Source: DATNIC01 sp035604635 (GTDB lineage Bacteria > Vulcanimicrobiota > Vulcanimicrobiia > Vulcanimicrobiales > Vulcanimicrobiaceae). From it: 33,201 nucleotides of DNA. The position numbers were made by a program, and so were the translations under genes. The DNA is taken from contig DATNIC010000016.1 of assembly GCA_035604635.1 (NCBI GenBank), positions 1-33,201 of the forward strand, given 5' to 3'. Every line of letters starts with the position of its first letter. Position 1 is the first letter of the stretch. A model generated the notes under the pieces. It was given only the letters and a program-made list of their open reading frames with translations. It did no database searches and was not told the origin of the DNA. Below, in pieces: positions 25,198 to 33,015 of this stretch.

Positions 25198-25561
25198 AGC
25201 GAGCGATGACAGCGCCGAGCGCGCCTCCGACGATGCCGCAGAGGACGTCGAAGGCGTTCGAGGCGAGGCCCTCGCGCACGCCGGTAAGGTACTGCCCGAC
25301 TTCGATCGCGGCTGAATAGAGACCGACCCCGGCCGCGACGGGCTGCGGACGCGCCAGGCCCGGCAATCGCGAACGCGTGGCCAGGAAACCAATGGCTGCG
25401 AAGGCGCCGATGCTGTACGCTTTGCGGAGCAGGACGTGAAACGAAAGCGCCGGCGGCGAGGTGACCTCGTAGGCTTGGTTACTGAGGGCCACGGCGTACA
25501 AAATGACTGAACAAGCGAGCAAGGCCCCCCGCCAAACGGCGAGCGTCCGGGAACCGGTCAT
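25190..25561 (-). CDS. VanZ-like small membrane protein
   Basis: 123 residues, with about four hydrophobic helices (near 8-28, 42-60, 75-90 and 102-121). The last third, SAAIEVGQYLTGVREG followed by NAFDVLCGIVGGALGAVI, is the VanZ-like pattern (acidic residue before Q, then a D in front of the last helix). VanZ proteins affect teicoplanin or lipoglycopeptide sensitivity in Gram-positives, but most family members are uncharacterised. Start ATG 25561. It is divergent from clpB (52 bases) and its TAA overlaps the end of selB. It may be regulated together with clpB through the shared intergenic region, for which I see only a weak inverted repeat. Confidence 0.72.
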   Translation of the reverse strand: MTGSRTLAVWRGALLACSVILYAVALSNQAYEVTSPPALSFHVLLRKAYSIGAFAAIGFLATRSRLPGLARPQPVAAGVGLYSAAIEVGQYLTGVREGLASNAFDVLCGIVGGALGAVIARFI

Positions 25562-25613
25562 CTTAAAGGACTATCCTGCAACAAAGCCTCGCGTTCGGAG
25601 GTTGTAGAGAGAG

Positions 25614-28247
25614 ATGAATGTAGACCGCATGACGCAGCGCGTCCAAGAGGCGCTGAATTCGGCATATACCCGGGCTCTTTCCGAGCACAATACGCAAACG
25701 ACTCCCGAGCACTTGCTCGCGGCGATCCTCGATCAGCAGGACGGGATCGCGCGACCGGTCCTAGAGAAGGCCGGGATCGACGTGCGCGCGCTCGAGCGCG
25801 CTGCCAACGCCGCGATCGCGGGGCTGCCGCGTCTCTCCGGTTCCAACGCCGATCAGGCCCAGGTGACCGTCTCGCCGCAGCTCACGCGGCTCTTGACGCA
25901 AGCCGACACCGAGGCCAAAGCGCTCCAAGACGACTACGTTTCGGTCGAGCATTTGCTCTTGGCCCTCATTGCCGACCAAGGCGCAGTGGGGAAAGTGCTC
26001 CGCGCCGCCGGCGTCACGCGCGACAAAGTGCTAGGTGCGCTCAAAGAAGTGCGCGGCAATCAGCGCGTGACGACGCAGAATCCCGAAGGGACCTATCAGT
26101 CGCTCGAGCGGTACGGCCGCGACCTGACGAAGGCCGCCGAGCAGGGGAAGCTCGATCCCGTCATCGGACGCGACGACGAAATCCGGCGCGTCGTTCAAAT
26201 TCTATCGCGAAGGACGAAGAACAATCCGGTCCTCGTCGGTGATCCCGGCGTCGGAAAGACGGCGATCGTCGAAGGGCTCGCGCAGCGCATCGTGCGCGGC
26301 GACGTCCCGGAAGGTCTCAAAAACAAGAGGATCGTCGCGCTCGATATGGGCGCGCTCATCGCCGGCGCGAAATATCGCGGCGAGTTCGAAGAGCGGCTCA
26401 AAGCCGTCCTCAAGGATATCCAGAGCGCCGAGGGTCAAATCATTCTGTTCATCGACGAGCTGCATACCGTCGTCGGTGCGGGCAAAGCCGAAGGTTCGAT
26501 GGATGCCGGCAACTTGCTCAAGCCGATGCTTGCGCGCGGCGAGTTGCATCTCATCGGCGCGACGACCCTCGACGAATACCGCAAGTACATCGAGAAGGAC
26601 GCCGCGCTCGAGCGGCGGTTCCAGCCGATCATGGTCGATCAGCCGAGCGTCGAGGACACGATCTCGATCCTGCGCGGCTTGCGCGAACGTTACGAAGTGC
26701 ACCACGGCGTGCGGATCAAGGATTCGGCCTTGGTCGCCGCGGCGGTCCTGTCGAACCGCTACATCTCGGATCGCTTCCTCCCCGACAAGGCGATCGATTT
26801 AGTCGACGAAGCCGCGGCGAAGCTGCGCACCGAGATCGACTCGATGCCGACCGAGCTCGACGAAAGTCAGCGCCGGATCATGCAGCTCGAGATCGAGCGC
26901 GAAGCGCTCAAGAAAGAAACCGACGACGCGAGCAAAGCGCGGCTGCAAAAAATTGAAGCGGACCTGGCGGAATTGCGTGAGGAGGCCGACGCACTCAAGG
27001 CGCGCTGGCAGTCGGAGAAAGATGCCGTCCAGGGAATGAGCGGACTCCGCGAGCAGCTTGAACGCGCGAAGTCCGAGATGGACCAGGCCGAGCTCAAGTC
27101 GGATCTTGCTCGCGCCTCGGAACTGAAATTTGGGACGATTCCAGGTCTCGAGAAAAAGCTACACGACCGTGAAGCAGCCCTCTCGAACGGTCACAGCCGG
27201 CTGCTCAAAGAAGAAGTTGATGAAGAAGATATCGCCGAGGTCATGAGCCGATGGACCGGTATTCCCGTCACAAAGCTCTTGGAAGGCGAGGTCCAGAAAC
27301 TACTGCATCTCGACGAAGAGCTGCACAAGCGCGTCGTCGGTCAGGACGAAGCGGTCACATTGGTCGCGGAGTCGATCATTCGCGCGCGCTCGGGTCTCGG
27401 CGATCCGAATCGTCCGATCGGCTCGTTCATCTTCCTTGGCCCGACGGGCGTCGGAAAGACTGAGCTCGCGCGTGCGCTCGCCGAAGTGCTCTTCGACGAC
27501 GAACGCAGCCTGATCCGGATCGACATGTCCGAGTATCAGGAAAAGCACACCGTCGCGCGTCTGATCGGCGCGCCTCCCGGATACATCGGCTTCGAAGAAG
27601 GCGGACAGCTCACCGAAGCGGTGCGCCGCAAGCCATTCTCCGTGATTCTCTTCGACGAGGTCGAAAAGGCCGCGCCGGACGTTTTCAACGTCTTTCTGCA
27701 GATCCTCGATGACGGCCGTTTGACCGATGGTCAGGGCCGCACCGTCGACTTCAAGAACACGGTGATCATCATGACGTCGAACATCGGCAGCCACCGCATC
27801 CTCGAGTATCGCGGCGCTTCGGATGCCGAGTACACGATCATGCGAGCAACGGTACTGGACGAATTGCGCCAGCACTTCCGGCCGGAGTTTCTCAACCGGG
27901 TCGACGAGATCGTGGTCTTCCATGCCTTGACCGAAGACCAACTCAAACAGATCGTCGATATCCAGCTCATCCGTTTGCGTCAACGGTTGACCGACCGGCG
28001 GATCACGCTCGAAGTGTCGGACGCGGCGAAGACGCATCTGGTCAAGACCGGTTACGATCCGGTCTACGGCGCACGTCCGCTCAAGCGCGCGATCCAACGC
28101 GAGCTCGAGACCCCGCTCGGCAAGAAGATTCTCGCCGGCGAGATCAAAGACGGCGACGTCGTCGAGGTCGGCTTCGACGACGTGCGCGGCGAGCTGACGT
28201 TCGCGGCCCGCTCGACGCAGGAGCTCCCGACCCCGCAGCCGGTTTAA
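25614..28247 (+). CDS. clpB: ATP-dependent chaperone ClpB
   Basis: 877 residues. The N-domain (1-145; RMTQRVQEALNSAYTRA and two Clp repeats) precedes NBD1, with Walker A GDPGVGKT at 209-216 and Walker B ILFIDELHT. The coiled M-domain occupies about 405-530 and is rich in E, K and L. NBD2 has Walker A GPTGVGKT from residue 609, GAPPGYIGFEEGG as the pore loop, and TSNIGS. There is no ClpP-binding IGF/L loop of the ClpA/ClpX kind that I can see. ClpB is the hexameric disaggregase that works with DnaK. A GAGAGAG tract lies just before ATG 25614. I see no CIRCE element upstream. The stop shares bases with the convergent formamidase gene (TTAA, 28244-28247). Confidence 0.96.
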   Translation: MNVDRMTQRVQEALNSAYTRALSEHNTQTTPEHLLAAILDQQDGIARPVLEKAGIDVRALERAANAAIAGLPRLSGSNADQAQVTVSPQLTRLLTQADTEAKALQDDYVSVEHLLLALIADQGAVGKVLRAAGVTRDKVLGALKEVRGNQRVTTQNPEGTYQSLERYGRDLTKAAEQGKLDPVIGRDDEIRRVVQILSRRTKNNPVLVGDPGVGKTAIVEGLAQRIVRGDVPEGLKNKRIVALDMGALIAGAKYRGEFEERLKAVLKDIQSAEGQIILFIDELHTVVGAGKAEGSMDAGNLLKPMLARGELHLIGATTLDEYRKYIEKDAALERRFQPIMVDQPSVEDTISILRGLRERYEVHHGVRIKDSALVAAAVLSNRYISDRFLPDKAIDLVDEAAAKLRTEIDSMPTELDESQRRIMQLEIEREALKKETDDASKARLQKIEADLAELREEADALKARWQSEKDAVQGMSGLREQLERAKSEMDQAELKSDLARASELKFGTIPGLEKKLHDREAALSNGHSRLLKEEVDEEDIAEVMSRWTGIPVTKLLEGEVQKLLHLDEELHKRVVGQDEAVTLVAESIIRARSGLGDPNRPIGSFIFLGPTGVGKTELARALAEVLFDDERSLIRIDMSEYQEKHTVARLIGAPPGYIGFEEGGQLTEAVRRKPFSVILFDEVEKAAPDVFNVFLQILDDGRLTDGQGRTVDFKNTVIIMTSNIGSHRILEYRGASDAEYTIMRATVLDELRQHFRPEFLNRVDEIVVFHALTEDQLKQIVDIQLIRLRQRLTDRRITLEVSDAAKTHLVKTGYDPVYGARPLKRAIQRELETPLGKKILAGEIKDGDVVEVGFDDVRGELTFAARSTQELPTPQPV

Positions 28248-29419
28248 ACGATCGCGATCGTCGAGACGTAGTCTTTCGCGAAGATCGACTTCGGGATCAT
28301 CGCGTGGATGCCGTTGTTCGCGTCGACCATCTGAGAGACGCGGAAGTCGACGGCGACGCTGCAGAGAGAGTAAGCGTCGGCGCGCGATAGACCGGCTTTC
28401 TTGCTGAGAAAGTCGATCGCGTTGCGCAAGCACAGTTGCATCGCGGTATTGAGGCTGGGGTTGAATCCGAGCGCCAGCCAATGCGTCGGCGTTTCGATCA
28501 TCGGCCAGTCGTAGCCGGCGTTTTGATGCAGGATCACTTGTATGCGCAGCTCCTCCATCCCGGTCTCGATCGCGGTGAGGTTGACTTCGCCGTCGGCCTG
28601 CAGCGCGTGTGAGTCGCCCGTGAACAGTAACCCGCCGGGATGGAAGACCGGCAAGAAGAGCGACGAGCCGGCGGTCATCTCTTTGCAGTCCATGTTCCCG
28701 CCCCATTGATTCGGCGGGACCGAACTGATCGCTGTGTTGCCCTTCGGGCCGATGCCGAAGGTGCCTTGGAAGGGCCGCAATTGCAGCTTGATCTTGTCGT
28801 TGAACACGACGTAGCCGGGATACGAGCGCAGCTCGAAATAGTGCACGTGCCCTTGCGGAAAATCCGTTGGCAGGACACCGGTATTCAAATCGCTCGAGTT
28901 GTGAAAGTTCGCGCCGAAGGCGATCGTTCGCATATTCAAAAAGCGGACTTGTACGACGTCGCCGGGCATCGCGCCGTTCACGGCAACGGGACCGATGATC
29001 GAGTGCGGGCCGCGGCCCGGGTTGTCCCTGCGCATTTGCCCGAGCGTCTCGATGGGGACGCCGGGCTGCAACTTGTTGAGAAAATGCGTCCACGTGTTCG
29101 GGTAGACGACGACGTCTCCCGAATCGACCGTGACGATCGGGGCACGCGTTGGATCGAACTGTCCGAGGACGACGGTTTGCGCGTTCGAAGGTACCGTGTG
29201 GACTTTGCCGAGCGGGACCGGCTTGACCGTGCTCATCCACGGATAGCTCTCCGCGGCCTCGGCGACTGGGGCCGTCTCGGGCAAGGTCGCATTCGCGAGG
29301 CCGTACATCGCGGCCGCTCCGCCGACGCGGAGCGCGGTCGCGCGATCGATGCGGAGCTGGTCGTCGCGCTCTCCGACCGCGTCACGATCGACCCCGTCGT
29401 GAGCGTGAAGACGTTGCAT
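28244..29419 (-). CDS. Acetamidase/formamidase family amidohydrolase
   Basis: About 391 residues from ATG 29419 (GGAAG seven bases upstream). The FmdA/AmdA fold is clear: TVDSGDVVVYPNTWTHF, PHSIIGPVAVNGAMPGDVVQV, and the diagnostic GDSHALQADGEV near residue 267, ending with SVAVDFRVSQMVDANNG. These enzymes hydrolyse formamide or short amides to ammonia and the acid. The N-terminus reads DRATALRVGGAAAMYGLANA, which looks like a worn twin-arginine signal (RR reduced to R-A), so export is uncertain. The frame stays open upstream to a TTG at 29539, adding 40 residues (starting SNRFEKAPPELAF); the extension could be real, and the start is therefore uncertain. Its TAA overlaps the clpB stop. Confidence 0.85.
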   Translation of the reverse strand: MQRLHAHDGVDRDAVGERDDQLRIDRATALRVGGAAAMYGLANATLPETAPVAEAAESYPWMSTVKPVPLGKVHTVPSNAQTVVLGQFDPTRAPIVTVDSGDVVVYPNTWTHFLNKLQPGVPIETLGQMRRDNPGRGPHSIIGPVAVNGAMPGDVVQVRFLNMRTIAFGANFHNSSDLNTGVLPTDFPQGHVHYFELRSYPGYVVFNDKIKLQLRPFQGTFGIGPKGNTAISSVPPNQWGGNMDCKEMTAGSSLFLPVFHPGGLLFTGDSHALQADGEVNLTAIETGMEELRIQVILHQNAGYDWPMIETPTHWLALGFNPSLNTAMQLCLRNAIDFLSKKAGLSRADAYSLCSVAVDFRVSQMVDANNGIHAMIPKSIFAKDYVSTIAIV

Positions 29420-29540
29420 CGATCGCTTCCCGGTCAGAAAGTCGGTCAGGGCATGGGAGAAGCGCTTCCCCAGCCAGTGCTCATGGCATCCAAACATGAA
29501 GGCCAATTCGGGCGGCGCCTTCTCAAATCGGTTGGACAAT
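29420..29540 (-). promoter_or_regulatory. Possible leader/operator region of the formamidase gene
   Basis: If translation starts at 29419, this stretch is untranslated. It contains a perfect 10-base palindrome GAAGCGCTTC (29459-29468) and a direct repeat CGGTCAG at 29431-29437 and 29443-29449, twelve bases apart. Such elements could bind a regulator. The alternative is that the region codes for the N-terminal extension of the enzyme, in which case the repeats are coincidental. Confidence 0.25.
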
Positions 29541-29552
29541 AGGACAAGAAAA

Positions 29553-29578
29553 AGAGGAGCACCGGCTGGTGCGCCTCT
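29553..29578 (-). terminator. Rho-independent terminator downstream of the small lipoprotein gene
   Basis: On the minus strand AGAGG-c-GCACC, a four-base loop, then GGTGC-t-CCTCT form a 10-pair stem with one mismatch, followed by TTTTCTT (29552-29546). A second hairpin, ACGCGAG-CAAAT-CTCGCGT (29589-29607), lies directly upstream in the transcript. The pair ends transcription coming from the lipoprotein and possibly from the MFS/typA genes, insulating the formamidase gene. Confidence 0.7.
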
Positions 29579-29617
29579 CGTGATTTGTACGCGAGCAAAT
29601 CTCGCGTGTGAGTCAGT

Positions 29618-29719
29618 TTAACGAGTAGGAACGCTGTTGTTGCTCGTGCAGGCCGCCAGGATGGCTAACGCGACGACCGCCAGTATCGGCAGCAACGTTC
29701 GCAAGGTCCTCAAGGTCAT
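29618..29719 (-). CDS. Entericidin-like small lipoprotein, 33 residues
   Basis: ATG 29719-29717, stop TAA at 29620-29618. The sequence has a basic start (TLRTLRT), a hydrophobic helix (LLPILAVVALAIL) and a lipobox L-A-A-C with Cys24, leaving a ten-residue lipidated tail CTSNNSVPTR. GGAGG lies 13 bases before the start. The layout resembles entericidins and other tiny lipoproteins, but the tail shows no family motif. Between it and the MFS stop are 89 bases. It is followed by a good intrinsic terminator, which supports it being a real transcribed unit. The longer frame reaching 30373 is antisense-like sequence within the MFS gene. Confidence 0.65.
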   Translation of the reverse strand: MTLRTLRTLLPILAVVALAILAACTSNNSVPTR

Positions 29720-29808
29720 ACCGTTATCAAATCCTCCACAAAAGCGGCAGCCATAATGCCACCTACTACCGGGGGAATCCTTCGCGGGGGACGGCCGGCC
29801 TTTGGCCT

Positions 29809-31008
29809 TTACGCCTGCTGGGGGGCCAGTCTGGGCACCGGCCGTTCGACAATTGGCAAATTGATGAGGGCCGCGAAGATCGCCGCGGCGACCGAGATCT
29901 GCCACATCAGTTGATACGAGCCGGTGTGGTCGAAGATGAAGCCGCCGAGCCAAGCCCCGAAGAACGCCCCGATCTGGTGGCTCAGGAACGGGAAGCCGAA
30001 GAGCGTCGAGCTCCAGCGCAGACCGAACATCTGCGTGACGATCCCGGTCGTCGGCGGGACCGTCGAGAGCCAGACGAGACCGAGCGACGCCGTAAACGCG
30101 AAGACGGAGAGCTCGCTGATCGGCGTCAGCATGAAGATCGCGATGATCGCGCCGCGAATTGCGTAGATCGCGCTCAAGAGATAGCGCTTCGGCATGCGCC
30201 CCGAGAGGTATCCCGAGACGTAGGTTCCGACCATGTTCGAGCCGCCGACGATCGCAAGGCCCCACGCGCCGACGATCGAGGGGAGTCCCGCTCCGCTGAC
30301 CATCGCCGGAAGATGCGTTTGAACGAACGCGACGTGGAAACCGCAGACGAAGAAGCCGAAGGTCAGACACCAAAAGCTCGGCGTCGTCAATGCTTCACGG
30401 ACCGCCTCGCTGACGCGCTGATCGCGTTCGCCTTCGGCCGCCGCCGTCGGCACCCGTGCGAATGCGATTGCGAGCGGCACCATCAACGCCGAGCTCGCCG
30501 CGAGAATCAGCAGCGTCGGAAGCCAACCGACGCCGCCGATCAAGACTTGACTGATCGGCGGGACCGCGAGTTGTCCGAACGAACCGCCCGCCATCACGAT
30601 GCCCAGGGCGACTCCACGCTTCTCGGCGGGGACGGACTTGCTGATCGCCGCCAGCACGATCGAGAGCGAGCACCCCGCAAAGCCGACTCCGAGCAATACG
30701 CCCATGAAGTTGTAGACGAGCGGGTCGTGCCACGTCGCCATGAGGACGAGCGAGGCGGTGTAGAGGACCGAACCAACGATGATCGTCTTCATCGCGCCGA
30801 AGCGATCCGCGAAGACGCCGGCGATCGGCTGGCCGACGCCCCACAAGAGGTTTTGCAGCGCGAACGAAAGCGCAAAGACCGAGCGCGACCAATGCAAGTC
30901 GTCCGTCATCGGCGTGATGAACAAGCCCAGGCTCTGCCGGATCCCGAGGTTGATCGTCAGCAGGACGCACGCCGCCATCAGCAGCCGAACGATCAGGCGC
31001 GAACTCAT
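29809..31008 (-). CDS. Major facilitator superfamily transporter
   Basis: 399 residues with 12 predicted helices. The loop 2-3 motif is present as GVFADRFGAMKTI, the start INLGIRQSLGLFITPMTDDL is typical of the oxalate/formate- and monocarboxylate-type MFS proteins, and GVALGIVMAGGSFGQL follows. The likely substrate is a small organic acid, but nothing in the sequence fixes it. Start ATG 31008. It follows typA by 39 bases, with a strong hairpin in the gap that overlaps the typA stop codon, so readthrough may be partial. The formamidase downstream releases formate, which a formate-type carrier could handle; this is a weak contextual link. Confidence 0.88.
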   Translation of the reverse strand: MSSRLIVRLLMAACVLLTINLGIRQSLGLFITPMTDDLHWSRSVFALSFALQNLLWGVGQPIAGVFADRFGAMKTIIVGSVLYTASLVLMATWHDPLVYNFMGVLLGVGFAGCSLSIVLAAISKSVPAEKRGVALGIVMAGGSFGQLAVPPISQVLIGGVGWLPTLLILAASSALMVPLAIAFARVPTAAAEGERDQRVSEAVREALTTPSFWCLTFGFFVCGFHVAFVQTHLPAMVSGAGLPSIVGAWGLAIVGGSNMVGTYVSGYLSGRMPKRYLLSAIYAIRGAIIAIFMLTPISELSVFAFTASLGLVWLSTVPPTTGIVTQMFGLRWSSTLFGFPFLSHQIGAFFGAWLGGFIFDHTGSYQLMWQISVAAAIFAALINLPIVERPVPRLAPQQA

Positions 31009-31018
31009 TTGGACGAAA

Positions 31019-31050
31019 TAACCGCGAACCGTCGGACGCGGTTGCGGTTA
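31019..31050 (-). terminator. Hairpin spanning the typA stop codon (terminator or attenuator)
   Basis: AACCGC-g-AACC (31020-31030) pairs with GGTTGCGGTT (31040-31049), plus T31019 with A31050. This gives about 11-12 pairs with one bulged G around a nine-base loop. On the minus strand it starts with the TAA of typA and is followed by ATTTCG, a poor U-tract. It could be a weak terminator, an attenuator before the MFS gene or an mRNA 3'-end stabiliser. Confidence 0.45.
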
Positions 31051-32877
31051 CGGTCGAGCGGCGAGCTCCCGCTTCCGGGACTTCAGCCGGTCGGTTTCCT
31101 TGAGCATCCGTTTGCGCAGACGGATCGATCCGGGCGTCACTTCGACGAGCTCGTCGTCTTCGATGAATTCGATCGCGCGCTCGAGCGTCATGTCGTCCGG
31201 CGGCGGCAGCTTGATGTTCTCATCGGAGCCCGCAGCGCGCATGTTCGTCAATTTCTTGGCGCGAACGGCATTGATCGTTACGTCGTACTCGTTGTTGCTG
31301 CGGCCGACGATCATCCCCTCGTAGACCGCCGCCCCGGGCCCTATGAAGAAGCGGCCCCGTGATTCGAGGCCCATGAGCGCGTAGCCGGTCGCGGTTCCGT
31401 CTTCGCTCGCGACGAGCGCTCCGACGTTTCGACCCGGGATCTCGCCTGCCAAAGGCTGATGATCGTAGTAGGTATGCGACATGACCGCAGTCCCGCGCGA
31501 GAGCGTGAGCAGCTCCCCGCGCAGACCGAAGATCGCGCGGGTCGGCATCGTGTATTCCAGGCGCCGCGTCTCGCCGAGCGTGAGCATGTTTGACATTTGG
31601 GCCCGGCGCTTCCCGAGTGCCTCGATCACGGGTCCGGCATATTCATCGGCAACGTCGATGACGACGTACTCGACCGGCTCGTAACGCTCGCCGCGGCGTT
31701 CGGTGATGATGACCTGTGGTTTGGAGATCGCCAATTCATAGCCTTCGCGGCGCATCGTCTCGATCAAGATGGCCAGATGCAGTTCTCCGCGCCCACGGAC
31801 CTCGAACGTGTCGGCGCTTTCGGTGTCGGCGACCCGCAGCGCGACGTTCGACTCGAGCTCGCGCATCAGGCGCTCGCGCAGCTGGCGCGACGTTACATAC
31901 TTGCCTTCGCGACCCGCAAAAGGTGACGTGTTGACCATGAAAAACATCGAGACCGTCGGTTCGTCGACCGGAACCGCGTGGATCGCTTCGGGGGCGAGCG
32001 CATCCGCGAGCGTGTCGCCGATGTTGATTCCCTCGATCCCGGAGACCGCGACGATGTCGCCGGCCTGCGCTTCGGGAATATCGATGCGTTCCAGGCCCGC
32101 GAAAGCCAGCAATTTCGTCAGCCTGTGGCCTGTTTCGGTCGTGCCGTCGCGCGCTATCTTGGCGATCGGATCGGTGACTTTGGCGGATCCGCGAAAGACG
32201 CGGCCGACGCCGATACGCCCGACGTACTGGTTGTGATCGATCGCGCTGATGAGCATCTGGAACGTTCCGTCCTCGGCGGGCGCGGCGGGAATCCGCGCAA
32301 CGATCGTTTCGAAGAGCGGTTCGAGCGTCGTGCTCGCGTCATCGAGCGAACGCTTTGCGATCCCGGCTTTGGCGTTCGTAAAGATGACGGGGAACTCGGC
32401 CTGCACGTCGTTTGCGCCTAGTTCGAGAAAGAGATCGAACACGTCGTTGACGATCTCCGTGGCCCGCGCGTCCCTGCGATCGATCTTGTTGATGACGACG
32501 ATCGCGCGCAGGTCGAGCTCGAGCGCCTTGCGCAAGACGAACCGCGTTTGCGGCATGACGCCTTCGGCCGCGTCGACGAGTAAAAGGACGCCCTGTACCA
32601 TTTGCAAGACGCGCTCGACTTCTCCCCCGAAGTCAGCGTGCCCGGGCGTATCGACGATGTTAAACTTGACGGAGCCATGGCGAATCGCCGTGTTTTTGGC
32701 CAAGATCGTTATCCCGCGCTCACGCTCGAGCGGATTCGAGTCCATGATGCGCGTTTCGACGATCTGACCTTCACGAAAAACGCCGCTCTGCCGCAACATC
32801 GCGTCGACAAGCGTCGTTTTTCCGTGATCCACGTGCGCGATGATCGCGACGTTCCGGATGTCTTCTCTGACCCTCAC
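31048..32877 (-). CDS. typA: Translational GTPase TypA/BipA
   Basis: 609 residues from GTG 32877, matching the 607 of E. coli. The N-terminus RVREDIRNVAIIAHVDHGKTTL carries the P-loop (15-21), then RERGITILAKN as switch I, VDTPGHADFGGEVERVL as G3 and NKIDR as G4. Domains II and III and the BipA-specific C-terminal domain (RGELLTLSRGTAVMSHTYYDH; ESRGRFFIGPGAAVYEGMIVG) follow. BipA binds the 70S ribosome and helps 50S assembly and stress adaptation. The frame continues upstream to 32940 via a TTG, but that part has no conserved sequence. No ribosome-binding site precedes the GTG, suggesting a leaderless or short-leader mRNA. Confidence 0.96.
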   Translation of the reverse strand: MRVREDIRNVAIIAHVDHGKTTLVDAMLRQSGVFREGQIVETRIMDSNPLERERGITILAKNTAIRHGSVKFNIVDTPGHADFGGEVERVLQMVQGVLLLVDAAEGVMPQTRFVLRKALELDLRAIVVINKIDRRDARATEIVNDVFDLFLELGANDVQAEFPVIFTNAKAGIAKRSLDDASTTLEPLFETIVARIPAAPAEDGTFQMLISAIDHNQYVGRIGVGRVFRGSAKVTDPIAKIARDGTTETGHRLTKLLAFAGLERIDIPEAQAGDIVAVSGIEGINIGDTLADALAPEAIHAVPVDEPTVSMFFMVNTSPFAGREGKYVTSRQLRERLMRELESNVALRVADTESADTFEVRGRGELHLAILIETMRREGYELAISKPQVIITERRGERYEPVEYVVIDVADEYAGPVIEALGKRRAQMSNMLTLGETRRLEYTMPTRAIFGLRGELLTLSRGTAVMSHTYYDHQPLAGEIPGRNVGALVASEDGTATGYALMGLESRGRFFIGPGAAVYEGMIVGRSNNEYDVTINAVRAKKLTNMRAAGSDENIKLPPPDDMTLERAIEFIEDDELVEVTPGSIRLRKRMLKETDRLKSRKRELAARP

Positions 32878-33015
32878 GGTACGTCTACGTTCGGCGTAGG
32901 ACGCGCTTGCCCCCGGGGAGCAGATGGCGAGGTGTTTCAAGGGAGCCGCGCCCGGGAATCTCTAACTGGAGGGCCAAACAAGCGCCCGCACCCCACGCTT
33001 AGCTGGAGCTTTATC

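Noticed and set aside
27300..29240. 646-codon minus-strand frame across the clpB/formamidase junction
   Set aside because: It is antisense to clpB and out of frame with the formamidase; no recognisable domain.
29911..31362. 483-codon plus-strand frame opposite the MFS and typA genes
   Set aside because: Charged low-complexity translation; the opposite strand encodes a well-formed transporter and GTPase.
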